Source of the DNA: Prosthecobacter sp.
GTDB taxonomy: Bacteria; Verrucomicrobiota; Verrucomicrobiia; Verrucomicrobiales; Verrucomicrobiaceae
Direction of reading: 5' to 3'
Length of the DNA stretch: 64,000 nucleotides
Assembly (NCBI GenBank): GCA_019186985.1
Contig: JABARQ010000047.1
Coordinates: forward strand, 124,001 to 188,000
Shown: piece by piece, positions 26,376 to 34,965 of the stretch
Layout of the letters: each line of letters starts with the position of its first letter
Numbering within the stretch: the first letter of the stretch is position 1
The notes under the pieces: generated by a model
Seen by the model: the letters and a program-made list of their open reading frames with translations, nothing else
Databases searched by the model: none
What the model was told of the DNA's origin: nothing
Position numbers and translations under genes: made by a program

Positions 26376-27620
26376 TCAGGGGGATGACTTGGCGGCAAGC
26401 AGGGCATGGCCGTGATTCATACGCCAGGCCTCGGCCTCCCGGCCGCCTTCATGCGTCACCTCAACGGGCGGTGCATGGCTGAGAAAACCGAGAAGGCTGG
26501 CCGTCAGGCCGTAGGCGCCCACGTTGGGGATGCCCACCAGGTCGCCCGGCTGCACCTGGGGAATCCTGACGCCACGCCCCAGGGCGTCGAGCGGCGTGCA
26601 GAGAGGCCCGACCAGGTCCACCATCATCATCGGTTCGGCCGTGACATCGCGGCCCAGGTTCACCACGGTCAATGCGCCACGCGGCACACGCCCCAGCCCC
26701 GCCATGCCGCCGAGATGATGAATGCCGGTGTCGAGGATGACAAAGGTGCGGCCTGGAAAGGCCTTGATGTCCAGCACGCGTGCAATGAGCCAGCCGCTGC
26801 CCGCGCAGAGGCGGCGCCCGGATTCAAACCAGAGCTCCGCCCCCCGCCGGGCGAAGGCCGACGCCTGCCACACCTCGTCCAGCTTCTCCCTCAGTCCGTC
26901 CAACGGCGCAGGTGCCAGGTCGTTCGCATACGGCCAGGGAAAACCGCCGCCTGCATTGACGATGCGGGATTGAAAGCCCAGCGCCTCCTCGACCCTTTGC
27001 GCACATTCGAGGGCGCGCCGCGTGTTCGTCACCAGGGCCTCCACGCCGGCGACCTGCGTTCCAAAATAAACATGCACTCCGGCCAGCTGCAGCCCCGGCT
27101 GACGGACCAGGCCTCGCGCCTCCGGAGCCAGCAGCAGCGGTTCGGCAAAGCCAAACTGGCTCTCCACGCCGCTCATCGCCAGGCGTGCGTCGGGGGCGTC
27201 CTCCGGATTCACCCGCAGCAGCACCGCCGCCTCGCATGAATGCCGCAGGCAGGCGGCGGAAAGGCAGGCGAGGTCACGCAGGCTCTCAGAGGAGAAAAGC
27301 CGCACGCCGGCCGTCAGCGCCGCCTCCAGCTCCGCCTCCGTCTTGCCCGGCCCGCCGAACAAAATTTGCTCACCCGTGAACCCCGCCGAAAGCGCGGCGC
27401 CCAGCTCGCCCGCCGACGTCACCTCCGCCCTCGCCCCGCATTCGCGCAACCGCCGGGCGACGGCGGGCAGCGGGTTGGCCTTGAAGGAATAACAAACTGA
27501 CGATCCTTCCGGCAGGGCGGAGAAAAGCTCGGCGGCGCGATTTGTCACCTCCCCCAGGTCATAGGCGTAGAGGGGCGTGCCATGACGCAGGGCCAGGGTC
27601 CGGGCAAGGCCTGCATTCAT
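26376..27620 (-). CDS. PLP-dependent decarboxylase, exosortase-A-associated type
   Basis: This 414-residue fold-III (alanine racemase/ODC-like) decarboxylase resembles LysA and ornithine decarboxylases. Lys47 in CYSFKANPLP is the PLP lysine. Other motifs are VNAGGGFPWPYA (phosphate-binding glycine loop), ESGRRLCAGSGWLIA and LVGPLCTPLDALG with the active-site Cys. The pattern matches the family known from PEP-CTERM/exosortase loci. The gene overlaps the AMP-ligase gene by 4 bases and precedes the ACP gene by 15, which suggests that an amino acid is activated, loaded on the ACP and decarboxylated to an amine-type group. The amino acid is unknown. Confidence 0.82.
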   Translation of the reverse strand: MNAGLARTLALRHGTPLYAYDLGEVTNRAAELFSALPEGSSVCYSFKANPLPAVARRLRECGARAEVTSAGELGAALSAGFTGEQILFGGPGKTEAELEAALTAGVRLFSSESLRDLACLSAACLRHSCEAAVLLRVNPEDAPDARLAMSGVESQFGFAEPLLLAPEARGLVRQPGLQLAGVHVYFGTQVAGVEALVTNTRRALECAQRVEEALGFQSRIVNAGGGFPWPYANDLAPAPLDGLREKLDEVWQASAFARRGAELWFESGRRLCAGSGWLIARVLDIKAFPGRTFVILDTGIHHLGGMAGLGRVPRGALTVVNLGRDVTAEPMMMVDLVGPLCTPLDALGRGVRIPQVQPGDLVGIPNVGAYGLTASLLGFLSHAPPVEVTHEGGREAEAWRMNHGHALLAAKSSP

Positions 27621-29110
27621 GCGGTCCCGTCCTCCAGCAGGGCGCGCAGGGCCTTGCGGTCAACCTTTTGGTTGGCCGTGCGCGGCAGTTCGGGCAGGAC
27701 GACCAGCCGGTCGGGCACCTTGGCGGCCTCCAGAAGCCCGGCGAGCCCGGAAAGGATCACCGCATCATCAGGACGGCCGCCGGTCAGCGTGACGAAGAGG
27801 CAGAGCCTGTCCCGCGCCTCGTCCTTGATGCAGCCGGCGGCGGACACCTGGTCAAGGCGACACGCGGCCTCCTCAATCTCCACCGGGCTCATCCGATGCC
27901 CCTTGTGCTTGATCATGAAGTCACTGCGCGCATGAAAATGGATGAACCCTCCGGCGTCCACGGAGCCAAAGTCACCCGTGACCAGCACCCGCGTGCCGTC
28001 GGGCATGAAGCGGTAGCGCTTCGCCGTCTCGTCGGGCGCGCGCCAGTAGCCCAGGCCGACATGCGGCCCCTTCACCATCAGCTCACCCACCTCGCCGGCC
28101 GGCAGCCGGGCGCCCTCCGGGGACTCCGCCCACACCTCCGTTCCATCCAGCGCACGCCCGACGCTGCCCTCATGGGCGTCCAGCTCCTCGGGCAGCAGGA
28201 TGGAGACGCGCTTGCATTCCGTGAGGCCGTACATCGGAAAGACCTGCGCCCCGGGGAACAGCCTCTGAAGCTGGCGGACATGCGTGACGGGAAGGTGGTC
28301 GCCCGTGTTGCTCAGCAGGCGCAGCCTTGGAAGCTCCACCGGCCGCCACGACTGCATCTTGATCAGGCCTGCAAACAGGCTGGGCACGCCGGGCAGCACG
28401 GTGATTTCATGACGCGCAAGCAGGCGGGGCAGCTCAGGCCCGGCCATCTCGGGCCGCCCAACCAAAAGCGCCGCACCTGTCATCATCGCATAGAAGACCT
28501 GGTAGAGGCCGTAGTCGAAGGCCATGGGCAGGAAGACGCCGATGCGGTCGTCCTCACGGTAGCGGAGCCGCTCCATGATGGCCCGGGTGACAAACGCCAC
28601 GTTGGCATGGCTCAGCATCACGCCCCGGGGGGCTCCCGTGGAGCCGGAGGTGAAGACCAGGAACGCCAGCCCATCACCACCGGCCGGTTCAGGCAGGGCG
28701 GCGGGACTGGAGCGGCTGAGCGCCTCATAATCCTCCTCGATCACCAGTGTCCTGGCCGGTCCGCACCCGGGCCGGAGATCACGACGCGCCTCCGCAAGGA
28801 GGATGAGCGACGGCTCGCACTGCTTCACAATGCGCTCAAAGGCCAGAGGGGTGATCTGCGGGCTCAGCAGCGAAAAAACCGCGCCCGCCCGGCTGGCGGC
28901 CAGGCTCAGGAGCGGCAGCTCAATGCGATTTTCAGAGACGATCAGCACGCGGTCGCCCGGCTGCACGCCGAGCGAGATCATGCCGGAGGCGAGCTGGTCC
29001 ACCAGAAGCCCGGCCTCCCGATAGGAAAGTGCGCCCGTTTCCCCCAGCAGAAAAGGCCGCCCGGGATGACGGGATGCGGCCTGGATGAGGAGATCGGACA
29101 GATGAACCAT
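27617..29110 (-). CDS. AMP-forming acyl/aminoacyl-ACP ligase, exosortase-A-associated type
   Basis: ATG at 29110 (MVHLSDLLIQAASRHPGRPF) is preferred to a TTG at 29122; product 497 residues. It is an ANL-superfamily adenylation enzyme: P-loop LVFTSGSTGAPRGVMLSH, A5-like MYGLTECKRVSILLP, A7-like VLVTGDFGSVDAGGFIHF, A8-like DFMIKHKGHRMSPVEIEE, and the catalytic Lys in NQKVDRKALRALL. The layout is that of ligases in exosortase clusters that charge a carrier protein. It overlaps the decarboxylase by 4 bases and is followed by the ACP. It is thus the first gene of a three-gene operon. Confidence 0.85.
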   Translation of the reverse strand: MVHLSDLLIQAASRHPGRPFLLGETGALSYREAGLLVDQLASGMISLGVQPGDRVLIVSENRIELPLLSLAASRAGAVFSLLSPQITPLAFERIVKQCEPSLILLAEARRDLRPGCGPARTLVIEEDYEALSRSSPAALPEPAGGDGLAFLVFTSGSTGAPRGVMLSHANVAFVTRAIMERLRYREDDRIGVFLPMAFDYGLYQVFYAMMTGAALLVGRPEMAGPELPRLLARHEITVLPGVPSLFAGLIKMQSWRPVELPRLRLLSNTGDHLPVTHVRQLQRLFPGAQVFPMYGLTECKRVSILLPEELDAHEGSVGRALDGTEVWAESPEGARLPAGEVGELMVKGPHVGLGYWRAPDETAKRYRFMPDGTRVLVTGDFGSVDAGGFIHFHARSDFMIKHKGHRMSPVEIEEAACRLDQVSAAGCIKDEARDRLCLFVTLTGGRPDDAVILSGLAGLLEAAKVPDRLVVLPELPRTANQKVDRKALRALLEDGTA

Positions 29111-29180
29111 GCGAGGCGGCAAATGAACGCCCTAACCATTCTCGGATCAAGGGTCATCCCTGTGGCGGATGCCGCCACAT

Positions 29181-29483
29181 TCAATGCCGGCGCGGCCCCC
29201 GGCGTGTCTCCTGCCTGACAAACAGGGGCTCCAGGTTCTCACGGATCCATGCAAACGCCGCCTCCATGCCCTCACGCATGTAGATCACCCCGATGTCCGC
29301 CTCCACCCGCGTCGGATTGCCCACGCAGTTCAGGAACTGGTTGCAGGTGAAGCGCGTCTTCATCTCCGCATCCACCGCGCCCTGGCGCTCCAGAACCCAG
29401 GAACGGACGTAGAGTTCGAGCACGGCATCCCCGATCCAGGCATCCTGGCGAAGTTTTTCCAAAGCGTCCCGTGCATCGGCCAT
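29181..29483 (-). CDS. Small RNase III-like (Mini-III-like) protein
   Basis: ATG at 29483 gives 100 residues; a longer frame to 29597 is Arg/Gly-rich and overlaps the start of panB's leader. The sequence AWIGDAVLELYVRSWVL matches the RNase III signature (ExLGDAxLEL, Asp19/Glu23), and NPTRVEADIGVIYMREGMEAAFAWI matches the second motif (ADxxEAxxGAxY, Glu61). The first conserved Glu is absent and Thr58 replaces the Asp of the second motif. There is no double-stranded RNA-binding domain. Mini-III enzymes trim 23S rRNA ends but are about 130-150 residues and typical of Firmicutes. It may be a shortened, still active relative or a non-catalytic one. Confidence 0.6.
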   Translation of the reverse strand: MADARDALEKLRQDAWIGDAVLELYVRSWVLERQGAVDAEMKTRFTCNQFLNCVGNPTRVEADIGVIYMREGMEAAFAWIRENLEPLFVRQETRRGPRRH

Positions 29484-29599
29484 GATCGCTCCTTGCAGCA
29501 GGATGCGACGTTCCGCCAGCGGTTCGATGCAGCCGCCGAACTTGCCCGTCGCACCTGCTTGACCCCGCCGCCCTCCGCGTCTCACCTCCGGCGACAACC

Positions 29600-30370
29600 G
29601 TGCATCCGCCCCTCGCCAACCTCTCCCAGCTTTCCGACCGCAAAAGAAACGGCCCTCCCCTCTCGGTGCTGACCGCCTACGACTACCCGGCCGCCCGCCT
29701 GCTGGATGAAGCCGGGGTCGACCTGCTCCTCGTCGGCGACTCCCTCGGCATGATGGTCCTGGGCCTGCCGGACACGACCGGCGTGACCATGGAGATGATG
29801 ATTCATCACACCGCCGCCGTACGCCGTGCCGTGAAGCGCGCCCCGGTCATCAGCGACCTGCCCTATCATGCCTATGAAACTCCCGAACAAGCCCTGGCCA
29901 ACGCCCGCCGGCTGGTCGAGGCGGGGGCCGACGCCGTGAAGCTGGAAGGCGGCGTGGACTTCGTGCCGCAGGTGCGGGCCATCGTCGGGGCAGGCATCCC
30001 GTTTGTCGGCCACATCGGCATGCTGCCGCAAAGCGTGAAGGAGGAGGGCGGCTACAAAAAGAAGGGCCGCACCCCGGAGCAGGCGGAAAAGCTTCTGCAA
30101 GACGCCCTCGCGCTGGATGAAGCAGGAGCCGCCGCCATCGTGCTGGAAAGCATGGTGCCTGACGTGGCCTCGGACATCACCCGGCGCATCAGGGCCACCA
30201 CCATCGGCATCGGCGCAGGCTCCGGCACCGACGCCCAGGTGCTCGTGCTTCACGACCTCATCGGCGCCTTTCCCTGGTTCCGCCCGCCCTTCGCCACGGC
30301 ACGAGCGGACGTGGCCGCTGAAATCTCCCGGGCCGCCCGTGAGTACATCACGGCCTGCCAGGCGCGCTGA
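29600..30370 (+). CDS. panB: 3-methyl-2-oxobutanoate hydroxymethyltransferase (ketopantoate)
   Basis: GTG start at 29600, 256 residues, no signal peptide. The body is PanB throughout: LTAYDYPAARLLDEAGVDLLLVGDSLGMMVLG, the Mg-binding Asp region, HTAAVRRAVKRAPVISDLPY, VKLEGG, VGHIGMLPQS, GRTPEQAEKLLQDAL, IVLESMVPDVASDITRRI and GIGAGSGTDAQVLVLHDLIG. It makes ketopantoate from 2-oxoisovalerate and methylene-THF in pantothenate synthesis. It is divergent from the RNase III-like gene and convergent with the amidase gene. Confidence 0.95.
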   Translation: MHPPLANLSQLSDRKRNGPPLSVLTAYDYPAARLLDEAGVDLLLVGDSLGMMVLGLPDTTGVTMEMMIHHTAAVRRAVKRAPVISDLPYHAYETPEQALANARRLVEAGADAVKLEGGVDFVPQVRAIVGAGIPFVGHIGMLPQSVKEEGGYKKKGRTPEQAEKLLQDALALDEAGAAAIVLESMVPDVASDITRRIRATTIGIGAGSGTDAQVLVLHDLIGAFPWFRPPFATARADVAAEISRAAREYITACQAR

Positions 30371-30381
30371 GCGCAGTCACC

Positions 30382-31890
30382 TCATGCCGCCAGCCTTGCC
30401 TCCAGCGCATCACCCAGCGCCAGCAGCAGCGGATCACTCCACGCCGTGCCAAGGAAGGAAAAGCCCGCAGGCAGGCCCTCGACGTCACCCATCGGCAGCG
30501 TCAGGTGCGGATAGCCCGCCACGGCGGCGGGAGTGCAGGCCACCCGCACGTCGGCATCGCCCTTCTCCAGGTCAATCTTTCCTGCCGGATCATTGGTTGG
30601 GCAGATCAAGGCATCCAGCCGATGGCCTTTCAAGGCGGCGTCGATGCCTTCCGGACCGGCCAGACGGCGGGCAAGCCCCCTCGATTCCGCCGCCTCGGCA
30701 AGGGCCTCCGGCGTGCCGCGTTTCTCCGCCTCCTCAAACAGGTCCTGGCCGAACCAGGGCATCTCCTCGGCGGCATGCTCCCTGTTGAAGGCGATCAGTG
30801 CCGCCAGCGAATCAACCCTGCCTCCACGCTTCCTGAGATAGTCGTTGAGGTCGGCCCGGAACTCCGTGAGCAGCGCCCGCCAGGCAAGCCCTCCCGCCGC
30901 GCGCTGGTTCGGCAGCTCCACGTTTTCAACCACCTCGGCCCCGGCTTCGCGCAGCAGCCTCAGGACATGATCAAACCGCGACAGCACGCCGGGATGGCTT
31001 CCGCAAAGCCCGCGCACCACGCCCAGCCTCCTCCCCCGCAGGACATCGGCATGAAACAATGACAAATGCCCGCTGACCGCGCCCGGAGGCGGCGGACTTG
31101 AAAGCGGATCTTCCGGATCATGCGCGGTCATCGCGTCCATCATCAGGGCGGCGTCACGCACGGTCCTTGTCATCGGCCCGGGGGTGTCCTGCCAGTGTGA
31201 GATCGGAATGATGCCGCTGCGGCTCAGGCTTCCCAGGGTCGGCTTCAATCCGACGATGCCGCAGGCGCTGGCGGGGCTGACGATGCTGCCGTTGGTCTCC
31301 GTGCCGACGGCTGCCGCACAAAGGCCTGCCGCCACCGCCACGGCGGAACCGCTGCTGGACCCGCTGGCGCTGTGCCCCTCCCGCCTGGGATTTCGCGTCA
31401 GGCCTCCACGCGCGCTCCAGCCGCTGGTGGAGTCACGGCTGCGGATGTTCGCCCATTCGCTCAGGTTGGTCTTGCCAAAGACCAGCGCCCCGGCCTCGCG
31501 CAGCCGCCGGACGATGAAGGCGTCACGCCTCGGAGGCGGTGCATCCACCAGCGCCAGTGATCCGGCGGTCGTCAGCATGCCGTCCGCCGTCTCGATGTTG
31601 TCCTTGATCAGAACCGGTGCGCCATGCAGCAGCCCGGAGGGCCGCGCATCGGCAGGCAGCTCCCGCTTTGAATGCAGCTCGATGACCGCACGCAGCTCCG
31701 GGCCTGCGCGGTCCAGGGTGGCGATGCGTGACAAATAATGCTTCAAATAATCCGCCGCCGAAACATCGCCGGACGCAATCCGCCTCACCACCTCCGCCAG
31801 TGGGTCCGCTTCGAAAACGGCACGGCTTCTGGAGCAGGATGCAACGACGGCCAGCATTGCCCCCCCATGAAGAAAATCGCGACGTTGCAT
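30382..31890 (-). CDS. Amidase-signature enzyme, probable Tat-exported lipoprotein
   Basis: This 502-residue protein opens with MQRRDFLHGGAMLAVVASCSRS: a twin-arginine RRDFL motif followed by a lipobox (VVASC). The core is an amidase-signature domain: PVLIKDNIETADGMLTTAG with the catalytic Lys, GHSASGSSSGSAVAVAAGLC with the cis-Ser, and ETNGSIVSPASACGIVGLKPT with the nucleophile Ser. The family hydrolyses amides (GatA-like, peptide amidases). The lipoprotein export is unusual for GatA, so a role in extracytoplasmic peptide or amide breakdown is likely. It is followed closely by the thioredoxin-like protein, with both starts on the same strand. Confidence 0.85.
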   Translation of the reverse strand: MQRRDFLHGGAMLAVVASCSRSRAVFEADPLAEVVRRIASGDVSAADYLKHYLSRIATLDRAGPELRAVIELHSKRELPADARPSGLLHGAPVLIKDNIETADGMLTTAGSLALVDAPPPRRDAFIVRRLREAGALVFGKTNLSEWANIRSRDSTSGWSARGGLTRNPRREGHSASGSSSGSAVAVAAGLCAAAVGTETNGSIVSPASACGIVGLKPTLGSLSRSGIIPISHWQDTPGPMTRTVRDAALMMDAMTAHDPEDPLSSPPPPGAVSGHLSLFHADVLRGRRLGVVRGLCGSHPGVLSRFDHVLRLLREAGAEVVENVELPNQRAAGGLAWRALLTEFRADLNDYLRKRGGRVDSLAALIAFNREHAAEEMPWFGQDLFEEAEKRGTPEALAEAAESRGLARRLAGPEGIDAALKGHRLDALICPTNDPAGKIDLEKGDADVRVACTPAAVAGYPHLTLPMGDVEGLPAGFSFLGTAWSDPLLLALGDALEARLAA

Positions 31891-31913
31891 GGCGGGTGCC
31901 GCAGGTGTTCAGC

Positions 31914-32471
31914 TCACTTCAGCCCGCCGATCCTGCAGCCCTGCGCCGGATGCTGGGGTGTGGCGGCCGACCTGCCTGCCAGGATGGCGTCCAGGGCGTC
32001 GCGCAGGTCGCGCGTGGTGGCCGCGCGCTGGCGTTTTGTCGGCCCGAGGTAGAGGTCGTTGATCCTGCCCTTGTAGAGCACTTCGCCGCCGGGCGAGACC
32101 ACGAAGGCCTCGGGCGTCGTCGTGGCGCCCAGGTGCCTGGCCAGCAGCTGCCGCCTGTCCACCAGCACCCGCGCCTTCACCTGCTCGAGGTCCGCGTGCT
32201 GAAAGGCGGTCTCGACCGTGATCTCCGAGTCCGAATGCACCAGCGCCACGGCCACCCTGCCGGAATACTCGGAGGCGACCGCGTTGATCTCCTTCATGAA
32301 CGGCCGGGTGGTCGAACAAAAAGGAGAGACAAAGATAAGCAGCACGGCCCTGCATCCCCCGGCGTCAAGCGGCGCATACGACCTGCCGTCCGTCGCAGGC
32401 AGCTCGGCGGGCGGCGCGGACGAAGCCTGGACGGCCAGGCAGAGGCAAAGCAGGAGGGCTCTCAGGTGCAT
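31914..32471 (-). CDS. Exported thioredoxin/AhpC-fold protein with one redox Cys
   Basis: ATG at 32471 (MHLRALLLCLCLAVQASSA) supplies a signal peptide; product 185 residues. The fold is AhpC/TlpA-like: VLLIFVSPFCSTTRPFMKEINAV, then VALVHSDSEITVE, and the cis-Pro region TTTPEAFVVSPGGEVLYKGRINDLYLG. The usual CxxC is CSTT, so only one cysteine is left, as in some peroxiredoxins and in SCO-like or monothiol relatives. It begins 44 bases after the M48-like gene ends on the same strand and precedes the amidase gene. Its electron partner is unknown. Confidence 0.7.
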   Translation of the reverse strand: MHLRALLLCLCLAVQASSAPPAELPATDGRSYAPLDAGGCRAVLLIFVSPFCSTTRPFMKEINAVASEYSGRVAVALVHSDSEITVETAFQHADLEQVKARVLVDRRQLLARHLGATTTPEAFVVSPGGEVLYKGRINDLYLGPTKRQRAATTRDLRDALDAILAGRSAATPQHPAQGCRIGGLK

Positions 32472-32514
32472 GGGCGGATACAAGCCCGGAAAGCGGGCTG
32501 TGAGAACCAAAAAG

Positions 32515-34761
32515 TCATCCCGCCGCCTGAGACGCCTGCCGGAGCGGGCCGGTTTCCTCCCGCCTGGCAAACTCCTCAGGCATCAGCAGCTCGATGTCCG
32601 CCCCCAGGTTCGCCGGGCTCAGGAAATGGTTCTCCGTCCGCTCCGCAGACTCGGCCAGCCAGGCGAAGGCCTGGTGGTAAAGACGCAGGAACCTTTCCAC
32701 AAAGGGTGCGATCACCTCAGCTGAGGCTGCGGTCATCTGCGCCGAAAGCGCGCGCATGTCCACGGCGGCGCCTGGGTTCATCGAGATGTTGACCGGCTCG
32801 GGCAGCCTGCCCTGGAGCAGGTGCTCGCCAAGAGGGACAAACCTTCGGTCAGGCGTGAAGGGAAGGACCGCGCCGTCGAGCATGCCCAGGATCTGCCGGA
32901 CCAGGCTGGTCATCCTGGGGACGATCGACTGCAGGGCGGTGAACACCTGGCTGTTGTCGCCCATGCCGGCGAGCCTGCCTTCCAGGGTTTGAAAGGCGAA
33001 GAACGTGGTCAGCAGCTCCCGGAAGCCGGGCAGGGCCGCAGCCATGCTTTCGTAGAGCGCGCACCAGTGCGGCAGGTCCTGACGGCGTGCACGGAGGACT
33101 TCGTCCAGCTCCTCGGGCTCGCTCCACCAGAGCAGGCCCAGCGCCGCGGCAAACCGGCTCTCCAGCCGCACTTCGTGGGCCAGCAGCGCGGACTCCATCT
33201 GCTCCATCGCCAGCTTCTGGCGCGCCGCCTCGGCCCGGAGCGACTGCGGACTGCTTTCTGCATCGCCAAACTGAACCCGTGACACCGAGTAGCCGGCGAG
33301 GCTGAGCGTGGCTGCGGCCTCCAGATCACGGCGGCGCTGCCAGGCCATGTTCCACTCGCGCAGGGCTGACTTCAGGCGGCCGCCCCATTCCTTGACCTCC
33401 TCCCGCACCTTCAGGATCTCCTCCTGAAGCTGCTGCCTGCCCGGCGACACCGCATGGGTGGCCCCCAGGCCGCACATGGCGCGCTCAGGATGGGCCAGGC
33501 CGCCGAAATAGCGGCGGATGACGAGCAGCGATTCATCCTCCCGGCGGTTCTGCTGAAACACCTCCTCCTCAGCCACCAGACGGTGCTCATGCAGCCTGAC
33601 GCCGAGTTCATGCTGATAATGAACAAAGGTGACCTGCCTGGAAAGGTCGACAAAGGAGGCCAGCAGCGAAGCCGCAGGCGCCTCCCTGGGCAGATGCCCG
33701 ACAACTCCCTCTCCAGAAGGCGCCTTCTCCTGGGTTGTGGCGGCGGCAGGCACTGCGTCCACGTCTCGTGCCGCCCGGGCCACATGACGCGCCATCAGCA
33801 GCGAAAGATTGTCCGGCAGCCGCTGCTGCGCGACATTGCGGCGCAGTTCCATGCAGCACACATCCCAGGCCTGATCCAGAAGACGCATCTTCGACTCCAG
33901 GGCGGACAGGGCATTCCTGCCGACCAGGTTGCGGGCGGCCGCAGCCGCACCTGAGCGCAGCCTCAGAAGCGCCAGGGCTGACACCAGTCTTGCCGCCAGG
34001 AAAAAGCAGGCAAAGGGCAGCTTTGCCAGCAGGCTCCAGCCCCTGGCCGCCGCTCGCAGCCCTTTCTTCAGGGACGCTTCCCTGCCACGCACCCGCCGCA
34101 GGTTCATCTCCCACGGTTCGTGGTCATGAAGGGCCCGGTAAAACCATGCATTCAATTCGCGCAGCAGGTGGCAGAAGGTCGTGTTCATCCCACCCGAGTT
34201 CATGGCCAGCTCCTGAACCATCAGGGCTGCCAGCTCACGCGAACTGGTCACCGAAACCACCGGCAGGCCTAGATGCATGACCACCCGGCCGGTGCTGATG
34301 CCGCCAAGCCCGCCCTTCACCGAAGTGCGGACGCCCGCCGTCGTGTCCAGCCAGATCTCCTCGACCGGCTCCAGCCCAAGATGCCAGCAAAGCTCATCCA
34401 CCAGTTCAAAAACCGCCGGCTGGCTTGCTGGCGTGATCTGCAAGGCACTGCGGGAGGAACATGGACGGCTCAGCAGCGGGCGAACCATCAAAAACCAGGT
34501 CACCAGCCCTGCGGCGAGACCCGCCGCAGGCAGAAAATCCTGCCAGCACCAGGCCATGGACATGGCCATTTTACACGTCCAGAAGTGAGCCGACCATGCC
34601 CAGAACAGGGCCAGGCCCAGCAAAAGCGCACCGTAAAGAAAGGGCAGGAACAGGGTGATTCCACTGGATGCCAGCAGCAGGCCGAAATGCAGCGGCCCAC
34701 GCCTGGGGGTCAGGCGCACACGCGGCTTGGCCGTTGAGGATGGAGAATCTCCAGGGGGCAT
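32515..34761 (-). CDS. Large membrane protein, probable inactive M48-peptidase relative
   Basis: This 748-residue protein has two or three N-terminal hydrophobic segments (residues 25-100) and another near 255-275. Residues 108-210 follow the M48 pattern: PAVFELVDELCWHLGLEPVEEIWL, VVMHLGLPVVSVTSSRELAALMVQELAMNSGG. In M48 the last part would be the zinc motif HELGH. Here it is QELAM, with neither histidine, so catalysis is unlikely. The remaining 500 residues are mostly helical, including two coiled coils (REEVKEWGGRLKSALREW, LEAAATL) and a C-terminal tail with PEEFARR. No second zinc ligand is evident. Related 'pseudo-peptidases' exist, but I do not recognise this one. Upstream DNA is AT-rich, as expected of its promoter. 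Confidence 0.55.
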   Translation of the reverse strand: MPPGDSPSSTAKPRVRLTPRRGPLHFGLLLASSGITLFLPFLYGALLLGLALFWAWSAHFWTCKMAMSMAWCWQDFLPAAGLAAGLVTWFLMVRPLLSRPCSSRSALQITPASQPAVFELVDELCWHLGLEPVEEIWLDTTAGVRTSVKGGLGGISTGRVVMHLGLPVVSVTSSRELAALMVQELAMNSGGMNTTFCHLLRELNAWFYRALHDHEPWEMNLRRVRGREASLKKGLRAAARGWSLLAKLPFACFFLAARLVSALALLRLRSGAAAAARNLVGRNALSALESKMRLLDQAWDVCCMELRRNVAQQRLPDNLSLLMARHVARAARDVDAVPAAATTQEKAPSGEGVVGHLPREAPAASLLASFVDLSRQVTFVHYQHELGVRLHEHRLVAEEEVFQQNRREDESLLVIRRYFGGLAHPERAMCGLGATHAVSPGRQQLQEEILKVREEVKEWGGRLKSALREWNMAWQRRRDLEAAATLSLAGYSVSRVQFGDAESSPQSLRAEAARQKLAMEQMESALLAHEVRLESRFAAALGLLWWSEPEELDEVLRARRQDLPHWCALYESMAAALPGFRELLTTFFAFQTLEGRLAGMGDNSQVFTALQSIVPRMTSLVRQILGMLDGAVLPFTPDRRFVPLGEHLLQGRLPEPVNISMNPGAAVDMRALSAQMTAASAEVIAPFVERFLRLYHQAFAWLAESAERTENHFLSPANLGADIELLMPEEFARREETGPLRQASQAAG

Positions 34762-34783
34762 TCGAAGGGCAGCAGAAAGAGGT

Positions 34784-34822
34784 TTAAATTATCGTATATT
34801 AATATAATTACAATAAATTAAC
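34784..34822 (-). promoter_or_regulatory. AT-rich promoter candidate upstream of the M48-like gene
   Basis: About 40 bases of nearly pure A/T stand out in this GC-rich sequence. They include the 12-base palindrome TATATTAATATA (34795-34806). They lie 25-60 bases upstream of the start at 34761. No clear -35/-10 pair can be assigned. The rest of the gap to 34966 shows two weak dyads, CCAGGG/CCCTGG and GGAAG/CTTCC. Confidence 0.35.
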
Positions 34823-34965
34823 CCAGGAATTACTGAGTCCATTTCCTGTTCCTCCAAAGGCGCATTGTCTGCTGCTCCCCAGTCCGTTAATGTGGCAAGG
34901 AAGTTGCTTGGCTTCCCCTGATCCAGGGTTAGTTCCCTGGTCGTTCACCCTAACCCAATCCTCCC

